From Dendrophyllia cribrosa (Eukaryota; Cnidaria; Anthozoa; Scleractinia; Dendrophylliidae), in NCBI GenBank assembly GCA_024195265.1, contig JAJLRJ010000010.1, forward strand, positions 9,234,003 through 9,298,002: a DNA stretch of 64,000 bases, given 5' to 3'. The notes under the pieces were generated by a model, which was not told the origin of the DNA, did not search any database, and worked only from the letters and a program-made list of their open reading frames with translations. Shown here one piece after another: positions 12,161 through 20,741 of the stretch (its first letter is position 1; the number at the start of each line of letters is the position of its first letter). Both the position numbers and the translations under genes were made by a program.

Positions 12161-13482
12161 CTGTTATCAATAAGGTAATACAAACGAAGAATAATCACAA
12201 GAACACGCCTCCTTTAAAAATCAACTAAAGCTAGACATAATAAAATCTGGATAACTTGACCAAAAGTCCGATTTAAACCTTACTTAAAATTTCACGCCAA
12301 TACGTTAATTTCACAAGATTCATTGGATTGGGAGTATCTTGTTTGTGTAACTCACTTACTCTTACACATTATGAACATTATGTGACTTACAATTGTCTTG
12401 GGATATTTTTTTTCTCTCGTCATATTATACAAAATGTGCAGCACCACACCTACCGGTCTCTTGACAATTCTGTCCTTTTCTTCCCTTATTACAAAGACAA
12501 GAATAGAACTTCCCAATTTTTCGACAAGTTTGTCCATTTGTGCATATCGTCTCGCATCTGTCCCCTATAAACATATCGAAGACGAATTATCCTTAACCCA
12601 ACATTCAAGTTCTCCTTACAAGCCGCTATACCTTTCGCATAGCACTAGTTAAGATAATTGGTTTCTATATCAAGACAATTTATCCAGAGTGAAGGGAGAC
12701 GTTTGATCTCTGTTGGATCTTAAGGTAGCTAAATACAGTTTTACCGTACCAGTGCATAATTCATTGCCATTTTAAAACCACTAAAGTCTGGGCGCCCAAA
12801 ATTGGCTAGGCATAAGATTAAGCAACAAGCTTTATATTTTGATATTTTTGTTGAGCTTTTAGGGTGTTGCCATGGCAACACAGTGGATTGTAAATCAACC
12901 TGCAATATTTGGTTTCGTTTATTTTATGAAAATCTAGTAATTAGATTTTGTACCTCATTTGTCTCCAGTTAACACTGGTCTCATGTAATTTTGACAGAGG
13001 GATTTTCCGAAATTTGTTGTTTAATATGTTTGCGTTTTGTAAAAATCTCCTTTGTTAGATTTCAAATTTTTGATGGCAGGTGAGTTCGGCATATTCAGAA
13101 CTATTATTGTGCCAATTTTCGTGAAATTATAATAAGTGGTTCGGTAGAAATCAGCACGTTTCCCAGGAAAGTCGCTAAAACATACAGTCACAATTGTTTG
13201 GTCAACTTCGCATGCGTTGCATTTGACTGGGTTCTCGAAGACAAAAACGACGAAAAAGGCAGTGTATTTCTTCAATAGTTCTATATGTTATCTATTGATG
13301 CAATAAACATTTTTACAAACAACAAATTGTTTGATTTTAAGACGAAAAACAACACTTTCGCGATCCACGCTGAGCAAAATAAAATGATCGCTGAATAGGC
13401 GCCACGTTTGTTTTTCACAAAACTTTGCGCGTGCTGACTCACGTAAGCAGCTGAAATTGAAGAGCGCGCGCAAACTGTGTTC
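12161..13482. other. RTK intron, left of the Polinton
   Basis: Original intron sequence left of the inserted element, AT-rich, ending at the AGCCA duplication. With 31512-32154 on the other side it makes up a pre-insertion intron of about 2 kb. No exon or named repeat seen. Confidence 0.5.
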
Positions 13483-13487
13483 AGCCA
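13483..13487. repeat. Target site duplication, left
   Basis: AGCCA directly before the left terminal repeat; identical to 31507-31511. Polintons are usually described with 6-bp duplications; only five bases match here. Confidence 0.8.
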
Positions 13488-13557
13488 AGTAGTGAGTGGG
13501 GAGGGAGTCAAATGCGGTTTTTTGAGCCGATTTCCAATTTGTTGCACCGATAATCAA
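13488..13557 (+). repeat. Polinton terminal inverted repeat, left
   Basis: 70 bp, exact complement of 31437-31506. Starts AGTAGTGAGTGGGGAGGG and ends GATAATCAA. Target of the integrase. Confidence 0.92.
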
Positions 13558-13653
13558 TTTTTCCTCACTTCGCTCGAAAAAATTGATTATCGGTGCAACA
13601 AATTGGAAATCGGCTCAAAAAACCGCATTTGACGTTCCTCCCCACTCACTACT
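13488..13653. repeat. Palindromic left end (terminal repeat plus inverted copy)
   Basis: The left terminal repeat is followed, after a short loop (CCTCACTTCGCTCG), by an inverted copy of itself at 13583-13653, making a hairpin with roughly 70-bp arms. The inverted copy differs by an indel (GACGTTCCTCCCC against GACTCCCTCCCC), so it is not a simple assembly fold-back. Confidence 0.85.
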
Positions 13654-13749
13654 CGGGATCCTCAACCTCAAACACCCGTAAGAGGGGCTAAATGCGTTTT
13701 TCCCCGAGCCCACCCGCAACGGCAAGCGAGGCATCACCAATTGAAGAAA
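13554..13749 (+). repeat. 196-bp subterminal direct repeat, left copy
   Basis: Identical as far as read to 31038-31233, same orientation. It includes the loop, the inverted terminal-repeat copy and a further 96 bp (CGGGATCCTCAACC to CCAATTGAAGAAA). Followed immediately by a promoter motif and a gene, as in the right copy. Confidence 0.88.
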
Positions 13750-13759
13750 GCCAAAACCC

Positions 13760-13774
13760 TCCATATACGTGACA
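13760..13774 (+). promoter_or_regulatory. Polinton promoter motif (zinc-finger gene)
   Basis: CCATATACGTGAC directly before the ATG; a weaker form of the CATATRTATAC motif found in front of most genes of the element. Confidence 0.5.
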
Positions 13775-14341
13775 ATGCCCCTCGTCAACGAACCAATGAC
13801 TGCCGTTGCGTTTTTGAAAATGCAGGGGATTGAGTTGAAAGAAGGCGATGACTTATATGCAAAGAACAAAGGGACGTACGAATACAACCCTTGCAGACAT
13901 TGTGGTTTAAACTTCACCCAAGGTCATTCTCTTGTTGCGCATCAAAAATACGCTTGCAAGAATCTGAAAACAGAAAAACGGCCGAAAGTGCTTTGTCCCG
14001 ACTGCAATCGAAGATTATCTATACAAACGGTTAACAAACACTTAAGGAATGGTTGCCCTTCCGTTAAAAGAAATCCTCGAGTTTTTATACGGCGAGAGGT
14101 TGTTCGAGATGTTTTTGCCGAGTCATATGTCAGCCAGCATGAATTGAATGCCTGGCTTGACGAACAAGAACAAGAACCATTTAAAAACAAAAGCCTGGAG
14201 GCTCTCAACCCCTTACCCAGGATCCGAGATTTGAGCTTTGTTTCTGATTTCATCGAAGGCAAGTCATCACTCGCAGCTTTTCAAACAGAGTTGTGCGGTT
14301 ATCACCAATTGAAAAAACATTCACCCTTCGTATACCAATGA
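13775..14341 (+). CDS. Polinton zinc-finger protein (CCHC x2)
   Basis: 188 residues from ATG 13775; an in-frame GTG at 13769 was not taken as the start. Two zinc-binding knuckles are visible: C40, C43, H56, C61 and C74, C77, H89, C94. The C-terminal half is charged and includes a HELNAWLDEQEQEP segment. No enzyme motif. It probably binds nucleic acid or protein and stands first in the left-end cluster, overlapping the exonuclease gene by the sequence ATGA (start of one gene within the stop of the other), so the pair is likely translated together. A similar AWLDEQ stretch recurs in the small right-end gene at 31256. Confidence 0.7.
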   Translation: MPLVNEPMTAVAFLKMQGIELKEGDDLYAKNKGTYEYNPCRHCGLNFTQGHSLVAHQKYACKNLKTEKRPKVLCPDCNRRLSIQTVNKHLRNGCPSVKRNPRVFIRREVVRDVFAESYVSQHELNAWLDEQEQEPFKNKSLEALNPLPRIRDLSFVSDFIEGKSSLAAFQTELCGYHQLKKHSPFVYQ

Positions 14342-15486
14342 TGGCGACAACACAAGCTTTCATGAACTTTCTAAAATCGAGGGACACTGGTCTGAAACAA
14401 AAGAGCGCCGACTGGGTGAGAGCCAGACAAAATACAATTGGTGCCTCTGAAGTTTCTGCCTTGACAGGATCGTCGCCGTTTGAATCACGGCGCAGCTTGC
14501 TCATGAAGAAAATACAGCCAACAAATATGCTCAACAATGCGGCTTGTACCTGGGGCAATCTGTTTGAACCGCTTATTCGCAAGTATTTTGAGAAAAAACA
14601 TTCTGTTTCCGTTTTTGGTCACAGCATCTCTCTTAATCTTGCAAGAGATCATCCACTTTATCGAAAGGTCACTTGCAGCCCAGACGGATATTTTCTAGAC
14701 AAAGATAACGGCTTAAGCTTATTGGAGTTTAAATGCCCGTTCAAACGGAAAATAGCCATGAACAGAATTCCTGGCTATTATAGCGATCAGATACAAACAG
14801 GGCTTGCTTTGAGTGGCGACATGGTCTCCAAAGGCTTGTTTGTTGACGGTTATTTCAGATTGTGTTCTTTAAACCAGCTTGAACCAAGTCTGGCACACAA
14901 CCAGTTTCTAAACGGGGGAAACAAGTTCAAAACGAAGGGCGACACAACACTTGCGTGGGGCGTTTGTTATTTATTTAGCAAACGGCCGATAACAAGAAAT
15001 CAAAAGGCAATCATCGATGTCGGTTCCCTCAAATCAAAACAATTATTTGAGAGAATTATGTCTTCCATTGCTGAGAAGGACATATGGTGTTGTTATGGGG
15101 CTGTAAGGATGTCGTTTATAAAACAGGATGAAGATGAGGAGTTTTTGCGTTACACCCATATGCAAGAAGTGTTTTCAGCTGGTTCAGAAGGCCCTAAACC
15201 AGTGGCTGTGTTCGCCTGGAAGCTCCTGGATATAACTGAGATTTGGGTGCCAAAGCAACCAAACTTTTTGAGCAATATTCAAACGTCAGTCGAGCGTTTT
15301 CATAACAGCTTGACAAGCCTTCGAAAAAAAATAACAGAATACTCTGAAGAGAAAAGCATCAAACAAACCACCCATGTGAAAACTGTTCCAAACAATTTTG
15401 GTGATGACAGTGCAGTTGCGGAAGCCTTCTTACTCTCAAAGTTGAACCAATTGGAGAAATACCATCCCAGGCTATATACCAACTGA
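14338..15486 (+). CDS. YqaJ/lambda-type exonuclease-recombinase
   Basis: 382 residues from ATG 14338. It has the PD-(D/E)XK layout of YqaJ viral recombinases: IGASEVSALTGSSPFES (residues 34-50), E77 in WGNLFEP, D116 in CSPDGYF, E130-x-K132 in LLEFKCP, and a YYSDQIQTGLAL helix. Enzymes of this family chew one strand of double-stranded DNA and help strand annealing during replication or end repair. All catalytic positions appear present and the frame is open. The start was chosen because it overlaps the upstream stop (ATGA); a longer frame from 14293 exists but lies inside the zinc-finger gene. The C-terminal 130 residues are unassigned. Confidence 0.85.
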   Translation: MMATTQAFMNFLKSRDTGLKQKSADWVRARQNTIGASEVSALTGSSPFESRRSLLMKKIQPTNMLNNAACTWGNLFEPLIRKYFEKKHSVSVFGHSISLNLARDHPLYRKVTCSPDGYFLDKDNGLSLLEFKCPFKRKIAMNRIPGYYSDQIQTGLALSGDMVSKGLFVDGYFRLCSLNQLEPSLAHNQFLNGGNKFKTKGDTTLAWGVCYLFSKRPITRNQKAIIDVGSLKSKQLFERIMSSIAEKDIWCCYGAVRMSFIKQDEDEEFLRYTHMQEVFSAGSEGPKPVAVFAWKLLDITEIWVPKQPNFLSNIQTSVERFHNSLTSLRKKITEYSEEKSIKQTTHVKTVPNNFGDDSAVAEAFLLSKLNQLEKYHPRLYTN

Positions 15487-15490
15487 GCCA

Positions 15491-15901
15491 ATGGAGCAAC
15501 TGGCTTTTGGTGAATCACATTGGGACTACTTACCAGACATGATCCAGGATTACATCGTTGAATTGGCTGAAAGAGAAGTCCAGCGCGACCTGGCTGCCAG
15601 GACCCTTCATCAACGCAGGATGAAATCTGTATGCCTTTCAATAAAAAATCATTATCACTGGGATAACCTTTGCTATTTCCGTTTATTCACGTCACAAACA
15701 TGTGATGAATGTCAAGAACACTTCTCGCCAGAAGTGGACATGGGTATGCACAGAGCCATCTGTCCTGGCATGCATCCTTATAGAGCTTTACAGCGGGCAT
15801 TGATGTTTGCAGACATCAGCAGTGATGACAGTGATGACGAGGAAGACTATGACGGCCCAAGCGCTCACGAAAGTTTCTATGGCATTGCTCACTCAACGTG
15901 A
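15491..15901 (+). CDS. Polinton small protein with CxxC and acidic tail
   Basis: 136 residues, starting four bases after the exonuclease stop, so probably read from the same transcript. The N-terminus (YLPDMIQDYIVELAE) looks like an F-box-type helix. A possible zinc site is C-x2-C plus H and C (TCDECQEHF ... MHRAICPGMH). The C-terminus is strongly acidic (SSDDSDDEEDYD). Its 3' end overlaps the convergent VLTF3-like gene by 13 bp. Function unknown; the F-box reading is only a suggestion. Confidence 0.6.
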   Translation: MEQLAFGESHWDYLPDMIQDYIVELAEREVQRDLAARTLHQRRMKSVCLSIKNHYHWDNLCYFRLFTSQTCDECQEHFSPEVDMGMHRAICPGMHPYRALQRALMFADISSDDSDDEEDYDGPSAHESFYGIAHST

Positions 15902-16581
15902 CCCATCTTTTCAAGCATGATCTTCCAGCTTTGTTCGTGCTTCCACATTGATTTTTCTGGGACTTGCAGCCAGAAGTAATTGACAAGCCGATGTGGCCCT
16001 TTTATCGCATCCAAGATTTTGTGGGCCACAAAGGGCATGGAGATTCTTTTCGGTAGATATTCTTCGATGAATTTGAAAGAATCATTTGCATGTTGTATTT
16101 GATCATTGGACAAGCAGACGTGGAGTTCACAAATTTTCAGATGTTTGTTGAGATAGCTTTTGAAGTTGTAGTGTTTGGTGGTCATTCCTTTTTTGGTAAT
16201 TTTGTAATCATCACCATAGAGCCCGTTGTAATCGAAGGTCACACCATCCAAGGGTTCTAATAGACCGCAGTCCTCACAGCAAAGTTCTGATGAAAACATC
16301 CTGAGGGTTAATTTGCCTTTGCAGTTTTGGCAAAATTTTGTCCTTTCATTCACAAGGGTGAAAGGTGAGTGTTGAGGGTATTGTGCCTCGGGAGAAAGAT
16401 ACTCCTTGATGTTATGAAGGCGTTCTGACAGGTTTGAACGCCGTATTTCCTTGGTGTAGCTTTCGAGTGAGCGCAGGAGGATAAATTTGTATTCTTTATC
16501 AAGCTCATCGAGTTTGGTTTTGTATTCGCCTTTAGTGTCCAAGGCCCGAACATCAGCCAGTTGTTTAGCGAACTTCTCCAT
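15889..16581 (-). CDS. VLTF3-like late transcription factor
   Basis: 230 residues from ATG 16581; the frame is open further upstream but only with a TTG. A zinc ribbon is visible as C84-x2-C87 and C102-x2-C105 followed by GLLE. The second half has HYNFKSYLNKHL, IPK-like MPFVAHKILDAI and a final YFWLQ...HEQSWKIML helix, the order seen in poxvirus-type VLTF3 proteins of giant viruses and virophage relatives. Such factors drive late viral genes from their own promoters, which fits the repeated promoter motif in this element. There is no promoter motif directly in front; it lies 78 bp below the stop of the membrane protein gene. The assignment rests on motif order, not on a search. Confidence 0.6.
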   Translation of the reverse strand: MEKFAKQLADVRALDTKGEYKTKLDELDKEYKFILLRSLESYTKEIRRSNLSERLHNIKEYLSPEAQYPQHSPFTLVNERTKFCQNCKGKLTLRMFSSELCCEDCGLLEPLDGVTFDYNGLYGDDYKITKKGMTTKHYNFKSYLNKHLKICELHVCLSNDQIQHANDSFKFIEEYLPKRISMPFVAHKILDAIKGPHRLVNYFWLQVPEKSMWKHEQSWKIMLEKMGHVE

Positions 16582-16659
16582 GGTTGTACACAGCCGGGCT
16601 ATGTATTCAATTGGGCGCAAATGATTTATCCTTTGAAATGTAGAGGTTAAAGCCAGAGT

Positions 16660-17346
16660 TTAATCTCTCAAATCGGACTTGGATGCTGCGGTGAGAAGAC
16701 TTATCTTTTTTTGAAACTCTTGTTTGACTTCCTTGCGAAGTTCGTTTTTGAGTTTCTCGAGGTCTGGCGCTTGTGTTTGAGTGCCAACGTTTTTTTTAGC
16801 CTTAACACCATCCCTGATTGCAGCTTTGAGTTCGTGATATTTTTCCACCTCACGAGTAATTATGGCGAATTCTGCATCACTGATCCTCTTGTCTTCCAGA
16901 GCCTTTGAGACCAGTTCATAGACAGAGTTGCGTTTAGCCAGGGCCAGTGTATAAATTTTCTCATGTTTGGTCACTTTTCGCTCCAATCGCTTGTTAGCAG
17001 CTGTAAAGCCAACTGATGACAGCCCACAGAGGGTCGCGACGCCGGCGAGTGCTGGACTTGCAAGAATTCCGAACCCAGTCAATGCAGTGGCTAGGGCCCC
17101 TGATGACAGCCCGACAGAAAGTGACCCAAGGCCAACCGCCGAGTAATGAACACATGATTGGGTTCGTTTTTTTTTTTTTGCGACTTGTCTGTAATGCTCG
17201 GCTTCGTCAGACAGCTCTTTAAGCAAGTCAGAGATCTTTTTGAGTCGGAAATCTTCTGCATTGATTTGAGCGATCCCAAGGTCAGGGTATAGCTGTTGTG
17301 TCTCGCTGTATTCGGGGGCCGATGGAAGCACATTGGCAGAACTCAT
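16660..17346 (-). CDS. Polinton membrane protein with coiled-coil tail
   Basis: 228 residues. A basic KKKKR segment precedes two glycine/alanine-rich hydrophobic stretches (about residues 68-110), then a long charged helical tail likely to form a coiled coil. A hairpin membrane anchor is the simplest reading. No enzyme motif. A promoter motif (complement of GGGGTATATATGTGATTTTTT) lies directly before the ATG. Possible roles are virion membrane association or host-membrane interaction; I do not recognise the family by name. Confidence 0.65.
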   Translation of the reverse strand: MSSANVLPSAPEYSETQQLYPDLGIAQINAEDFRLKKISDLLKELSDEAEHYRQVAKKKKRTQSCVHYSAVGLGSLSVGLSSGALATALTGFGILASPALAGVATLCGLSSVGFTAANKRLERKVTKHEKIYTLALAKRNSVYELVSKALEDKRISDAEFAIITREVEKYHELKAAIRDGVKAKKNVGTQTQAPDLEKLKNELRKEVKQEFQKKISLLTAASKSDLRD

Positions 17347-17376
17347 GACGTGGGGTATATATGTGATTTTTTAATT
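17347..17376 (-). promoter_or_regulatory. Polinton promoter motif (membrane protein gene)
   Basis: On the minus strand: TTAAAAAATCACATATATAC about 10 bases before the ATG. The stop codon of the upstream gene (17371-17373) is part of the A-run. Confidence 0.7.
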
Positions 17377-18033
17377 TATCTCAACATCAAATTCCAAAGG
17401 CGCGCCATTGAAGTTAAAGAGGTTGTCATCTTTATCCTGCACAGACAGTGTGATAGAGTTAACAAATTCGCCAGACGAGACGTCACGCAAGACATGCTGT
17501 GGTGTTGGTTGGTAATGAATCTTTTCAAATGATTTCCCACGAATGTCGAAGCGCGCCAACACACTCGAAGGTTTGCCATTTAGCAAGTTCTGTTCTTTGT
17601 CAACCAGATCACAGTGGATGAAGTAAGTGCTTGGAGATGTAAACCCTTTGACAGTTGCACTCCAAAACGGGGTACCACTTATACCAAGAAAATCTATCAG
17701 ATTTTTACTAAACGTTACATTATTGGGACTTTTAATTAACATTATTCCTTCTGCTGTGATTGTATCAACTGTTAGATCAATAACTGGTCTATTCGTTTTT
17801 ATCTCAAGGAAATCTTTCGCAATGTTATCCACTGTGTAAAACCCCGGCATTACGAATACTTCAGTAACCCCTCCACCACCGCGAGGTGCTGAGATCTTTG
17901 CTCTTTCTTTCAAGTTGTACCACGAGTTGGTGAGTGAGACAGACAGGAGCCGGATGTAACTCGGTTTCGGCAGTGGGTGGTCGAAATAGATCGTGTGAGG
18001 GTTCGAAGTCGTGACAAATGTCAACACAACCAT
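17371..18033 (-). CDS. Polinton beta-rich structural protein, paralogue 1
   Basis: 220 residues, open frame. Beta-strand-rich, starting with a short hydrophobic strand (MVVLTFVTT) and ending in the pattern VNSITLSVQDKDDNLFNFNG then PLEF-VEI. A close relative lies immediately upstream on the same strand (18057-18729), and both share the block STYFIHCDLVDKEQNLLNGK. The size and beta content would suit a single-jelly-roll penton or spike-type minor capsid protein, but I cannot identify it by motif. The promoter motif is directly upstream and overlaps the paralogue's stop. Confidence 0.65.
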   Translation of the reverse strand: MVVLTFVTTSNPHTIYFDHPLPKPSYIRLLSVSLTNSWYNLKERAKISAPRGGGGVTEVFVMPGFYTVDNIAKDFLEIKTNRPVIDLTVDTITAEGIMLIKSPNNVTFSKNLIDFLGISGTPFWSATVKGFTSPSTYFIHCDLVDKEQNLLNGKPSSVLARFDIRGKSFEKIHYQPTPQHVLRDVSSGEFVNSITLSVQDKDDNLFNFNGAPLEFDVEIN

Positions 18034-18066
18034 GACAGATGCGAGTATATATAAGTTTATTTTATT
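18034..18066 (-). promoter_or_regulatory. Polinton promoter motif (paralogue 1)
   Basis: Minus strand: AAATAAACTTATATATACTC ten bases or so before the ATG at 18033. An AATAAA-like signal for the upstream paralogue overlaps it. Confidence 0.7.
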
Positions 18067-18729
18067 TCAATTTCAAATTCCCAGGGCATTCCTTTGAAGT
18101 CAACGAGGTTGCCCTTTTCATCTCTGATTGACAGTGTGATGTCATTTACATGTTTATCAAGGCAATCGACAACATGCCAGACGCCATGTTGGGCCCCTTG
18201 GTAACTTATCTTCTCAAAAGGTTTTCCGGTTGCATCAAAACGAGCCAATAAGCTTGAAGGTTTGCCATTGATAAGGTTTTGTTCTTTGTCAAGCAGATCG
18301 CAATAGACAAAGTATGTGTCTGGAAGTTTGAAACCTTTTATGGTAAAATTAGGATATGTTTTTATGTCTATATGAAACAATCTTGGGAGATTTGGGGAAA
18401 CCCATATTATGTATTTTTGTCCTGGGTTTAAAATTGAAAGAACGCCAAGTTTATATGGTTTTGCCTGCAGAGCAATACCCTTTTCTTTAAATTTACCATT
18501 TATCATGTCTGCAAGGCTATTAGGAGTAACAAACCCAGGGCCAATGTCAATGGTGGTAGTCTTTGGGTTATCACCAGAAACGACTGCGGCTATTTTTTTT
18601 TTCTGCCAAGTTATGCCACGAATTGTAAAACGAGGCAGACAGGAGGCGGATGAAGTGTGCATTCTGGATCACGTGATCAAAGTACAGAGTGTAGGGGTTC
18701 GAAGTTGTGGTAACTGTAAGCACAACCAT
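18057..18729 (-). pseudogene. Polinton beta-rich structural protein, paralogue 2 (frameshifted)
   Basis: The gene begins at ATG 18729 with the same N-terminal pattern as paralogue 1 (MVVLT, YFDH, IRLLS, NSWxNL), then shifts frame at a run of ten A (minus strand; plus positions 18593-18602). The remaining frame runs to 18057 and ends NDITLSIRDEKGNLVDFKG then PWEFEIEIK. One base too many in the run explains the break. It could be decay, a homopolymer sequencing error, or polymerase/ribosome slippage on A10. Function as for paralogue 1. Confidence 0.7.
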
Positions 18730-18785
18730 GGTGTGTATATGTAAGTTTATTGGAAAAACATTTTAAATTATAATTATATACAATC
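18730..18785. promoter_or_regulatory. Divergent promoter between paralogue 2 and large structural gene
   Basis: 56 bp separates two diverging ATGs. The minus side has ATAAACTTACATATACACAC; the plus side has TTTTAAATTATAATTATATAC five bases before ATG 18786. Both are versions of the element's A-run plus TATATAC motif. Confidence 0.7.
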
Positions 18786-20741
18786 ATGTTTGGCAGACGG
18801 CCTGGTGGATTTAATCCTAATTCAAATCTTGGCATAAACATCGGCGGCCACAATTACGGCCCCTCACCTCCTTTTTATTCGCCTCCAAACGCCTATACCC
18901 ATGTGGCGCCAAAGCCACCACACATAGATCCTGAAATTGCTTAGATTAGATCGCCGGAGGCAGCAAAGCTCTCTGCCGCGGCCAAGGCCAAGGCGATCTC
19001 AGACTTCAAAAAGCGTTTCCCTCGCGCCGATATGTCTCACTTTGAAGTGCAAGTAGAGTTTGGTGACGACCACAAAACCGCCAAAGGGGAAGTGCTTTAC
19101 AAAAAGGCCCCCGGATCATGGGGACTTATCACAGAAATGTCCCACAAAGATTGGACTGGCGCCGAAAGAGATGCTCTTGGCCTTCATTATGACGGAGGTT
19201 TCCCTTATCAGTTATCGCTGGGGCAACCAGAAAAGTCAATCCCAGCTGTTGCTTTCGACACCGCAATTGACAAAGACATGATGATTGGCGCAATCTTAAA
19301 TGACAAAGAGCAAAAGATTTACGTCACGCCAACTGATTATTTCACAACGAAATACAGAAACATATTCAGGGACACACAGATATCCTTCACAACCGCGAAA
19401 TACGGGCGAAAGTGGATGGGTGGCCCGCATATGAGCTTTTGGCCGCAACAACTCTCTTTCGCGCTGTGGTGTGCAACAACTGGTTGTGGGATCTCGCGTG
19501 ACATTCTCTTCGATAAGAACTCCAGTCTATCCCTAACACCACAGCTCCGGTCGTTTTACCGGTTTCACGTTTATTTCACAACAAGGCGAATACTCTACCA
19601 GATGGGCGGGGAACAAAGCGTGAGTGCTTTGCCAGACGACCCCCCATTCTCCCAGAAAGACAACAAGTACAACATCGACGCGTACAAGAAGCTTTGCATT
19701 GAGTTCGGTATCGACCCCAGTTCTGACTTCCGTTACACATACGGCAAGAACCACGGTCTAGGGAATGTCTACATTTGGATAACAGGAGAGGGCACCAGCT
19801 CTACCGATTACACCTATCCAGACTCTGATCTAGCTCTGTTCGATGATGAGCGCGTCACTGACAGAAAAGATCCCAATTACAAAGCCAATGGAATAACTTT
19901 TGTCCGCAACGACCAAGGGGCTGACACCCAGTTCGAGCACTTTGTGCCAAATTACGCACAGGGGCTAACACAGCCAGGGCTCGCGCGTATGAACCAATCA
20001 ATCGAGGCCTTTGTGTACTGCATTCTTGGTTCACAGGCCAAAACCCGCAGCAGCATCATTGGAAGAGGAGGCCGGGCGTTCGAAACGCAGAGAGTATTCC
20101 TCACCCATCTAGAGGAGGCCATAATCCTGAACGACATCGCAACAAGCGTGCAGCGTTACCAGCTTGCCATCCAAGCAACGAAAGTGCGTCTGGACTTTGC
20201 GACAGCACCCGGAAGCTGGCTCATGCCCTCGCGCATGATTATCAACACAGAGAGCGTGATAGGGTATAACAACAATCTGCAGGAGGCAACGCAAGGGATG
20301 AAACTGGGGGTGAACGGTGGTGTTAATCTGGGCACAAAAAAAGCCTCCCTTCGCCACATGGACGGTGGACCAACAAAGATTAATCCACCAAACAGCCACC
20401 CATCAAACCCGATACATAAACAGGCTACACAGGCACAGGGCATTGCACCCAAACCCACACCCACACGCGCACCACAACCCACACCCGCACCAACCCCCGC
20501 ACCAACCCCCGCACCACAGCCAGCACCCGACCCGCATCACGTCTCCAAGGCAGTCGTTGCTGTTGGCGCGGTTGCTTTGGCAGGGCTTTTCGTTTGGTTG
20601 AGACAAGTGTGTTCAAGACTTCGAACGCTTGGTGATCCTTTCAACAAGGAAGGCCACCACGGCAAGGATGAGCAACCAGGCGTGTTCACCCAGAAAGGAG
20701 ATGACCGACCCAGCCGCTTTGAAGATGAAGCTCACAATTGA
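18786..20741 (+). pseudogene. Polinton large structural protein with C-terminal anchor (nonsense at 18942)
   Basis: The frame opens at ATG 18786 with a Gly/Asn/Pro-rich head, hits TAG at 18942-18944 after 52 residues, and continues in the same frame to 20741 (about 650 residues in all). The body is aromatic- and beta-rich (WMGGPHMSFWPQQL, IEAFVYCILGSQAKTRSSII). A Pro/Thr linker (PTPAPTPAP) leads to a hydrophobic anchor (AVVAVGAVALAGLFVWL). Unnamed to me; size and position by the capsid genes suggest a virion protein. The last 129 bases run antisense over the coiled-coil/membrane gene, and the tail after the anchor is polar and unlike the rest, so the natural stop may have been lost. Confidence 0.7.

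Noticed and set aside
16582..16662. In-frame fusion of the membrane protein and the VLTF3-like protein through the TAA at 16660
   Set aside because: The intervening 80 bases look like spacer and a normal ATG follows; two separate genes are simpler.
20403..20616. Minus-strand Cys/Gly/Trp-rich frames opposite the Pro/Thr linker
   Set aside because: Antisense reading of the PTPAP repeat, no independent support.
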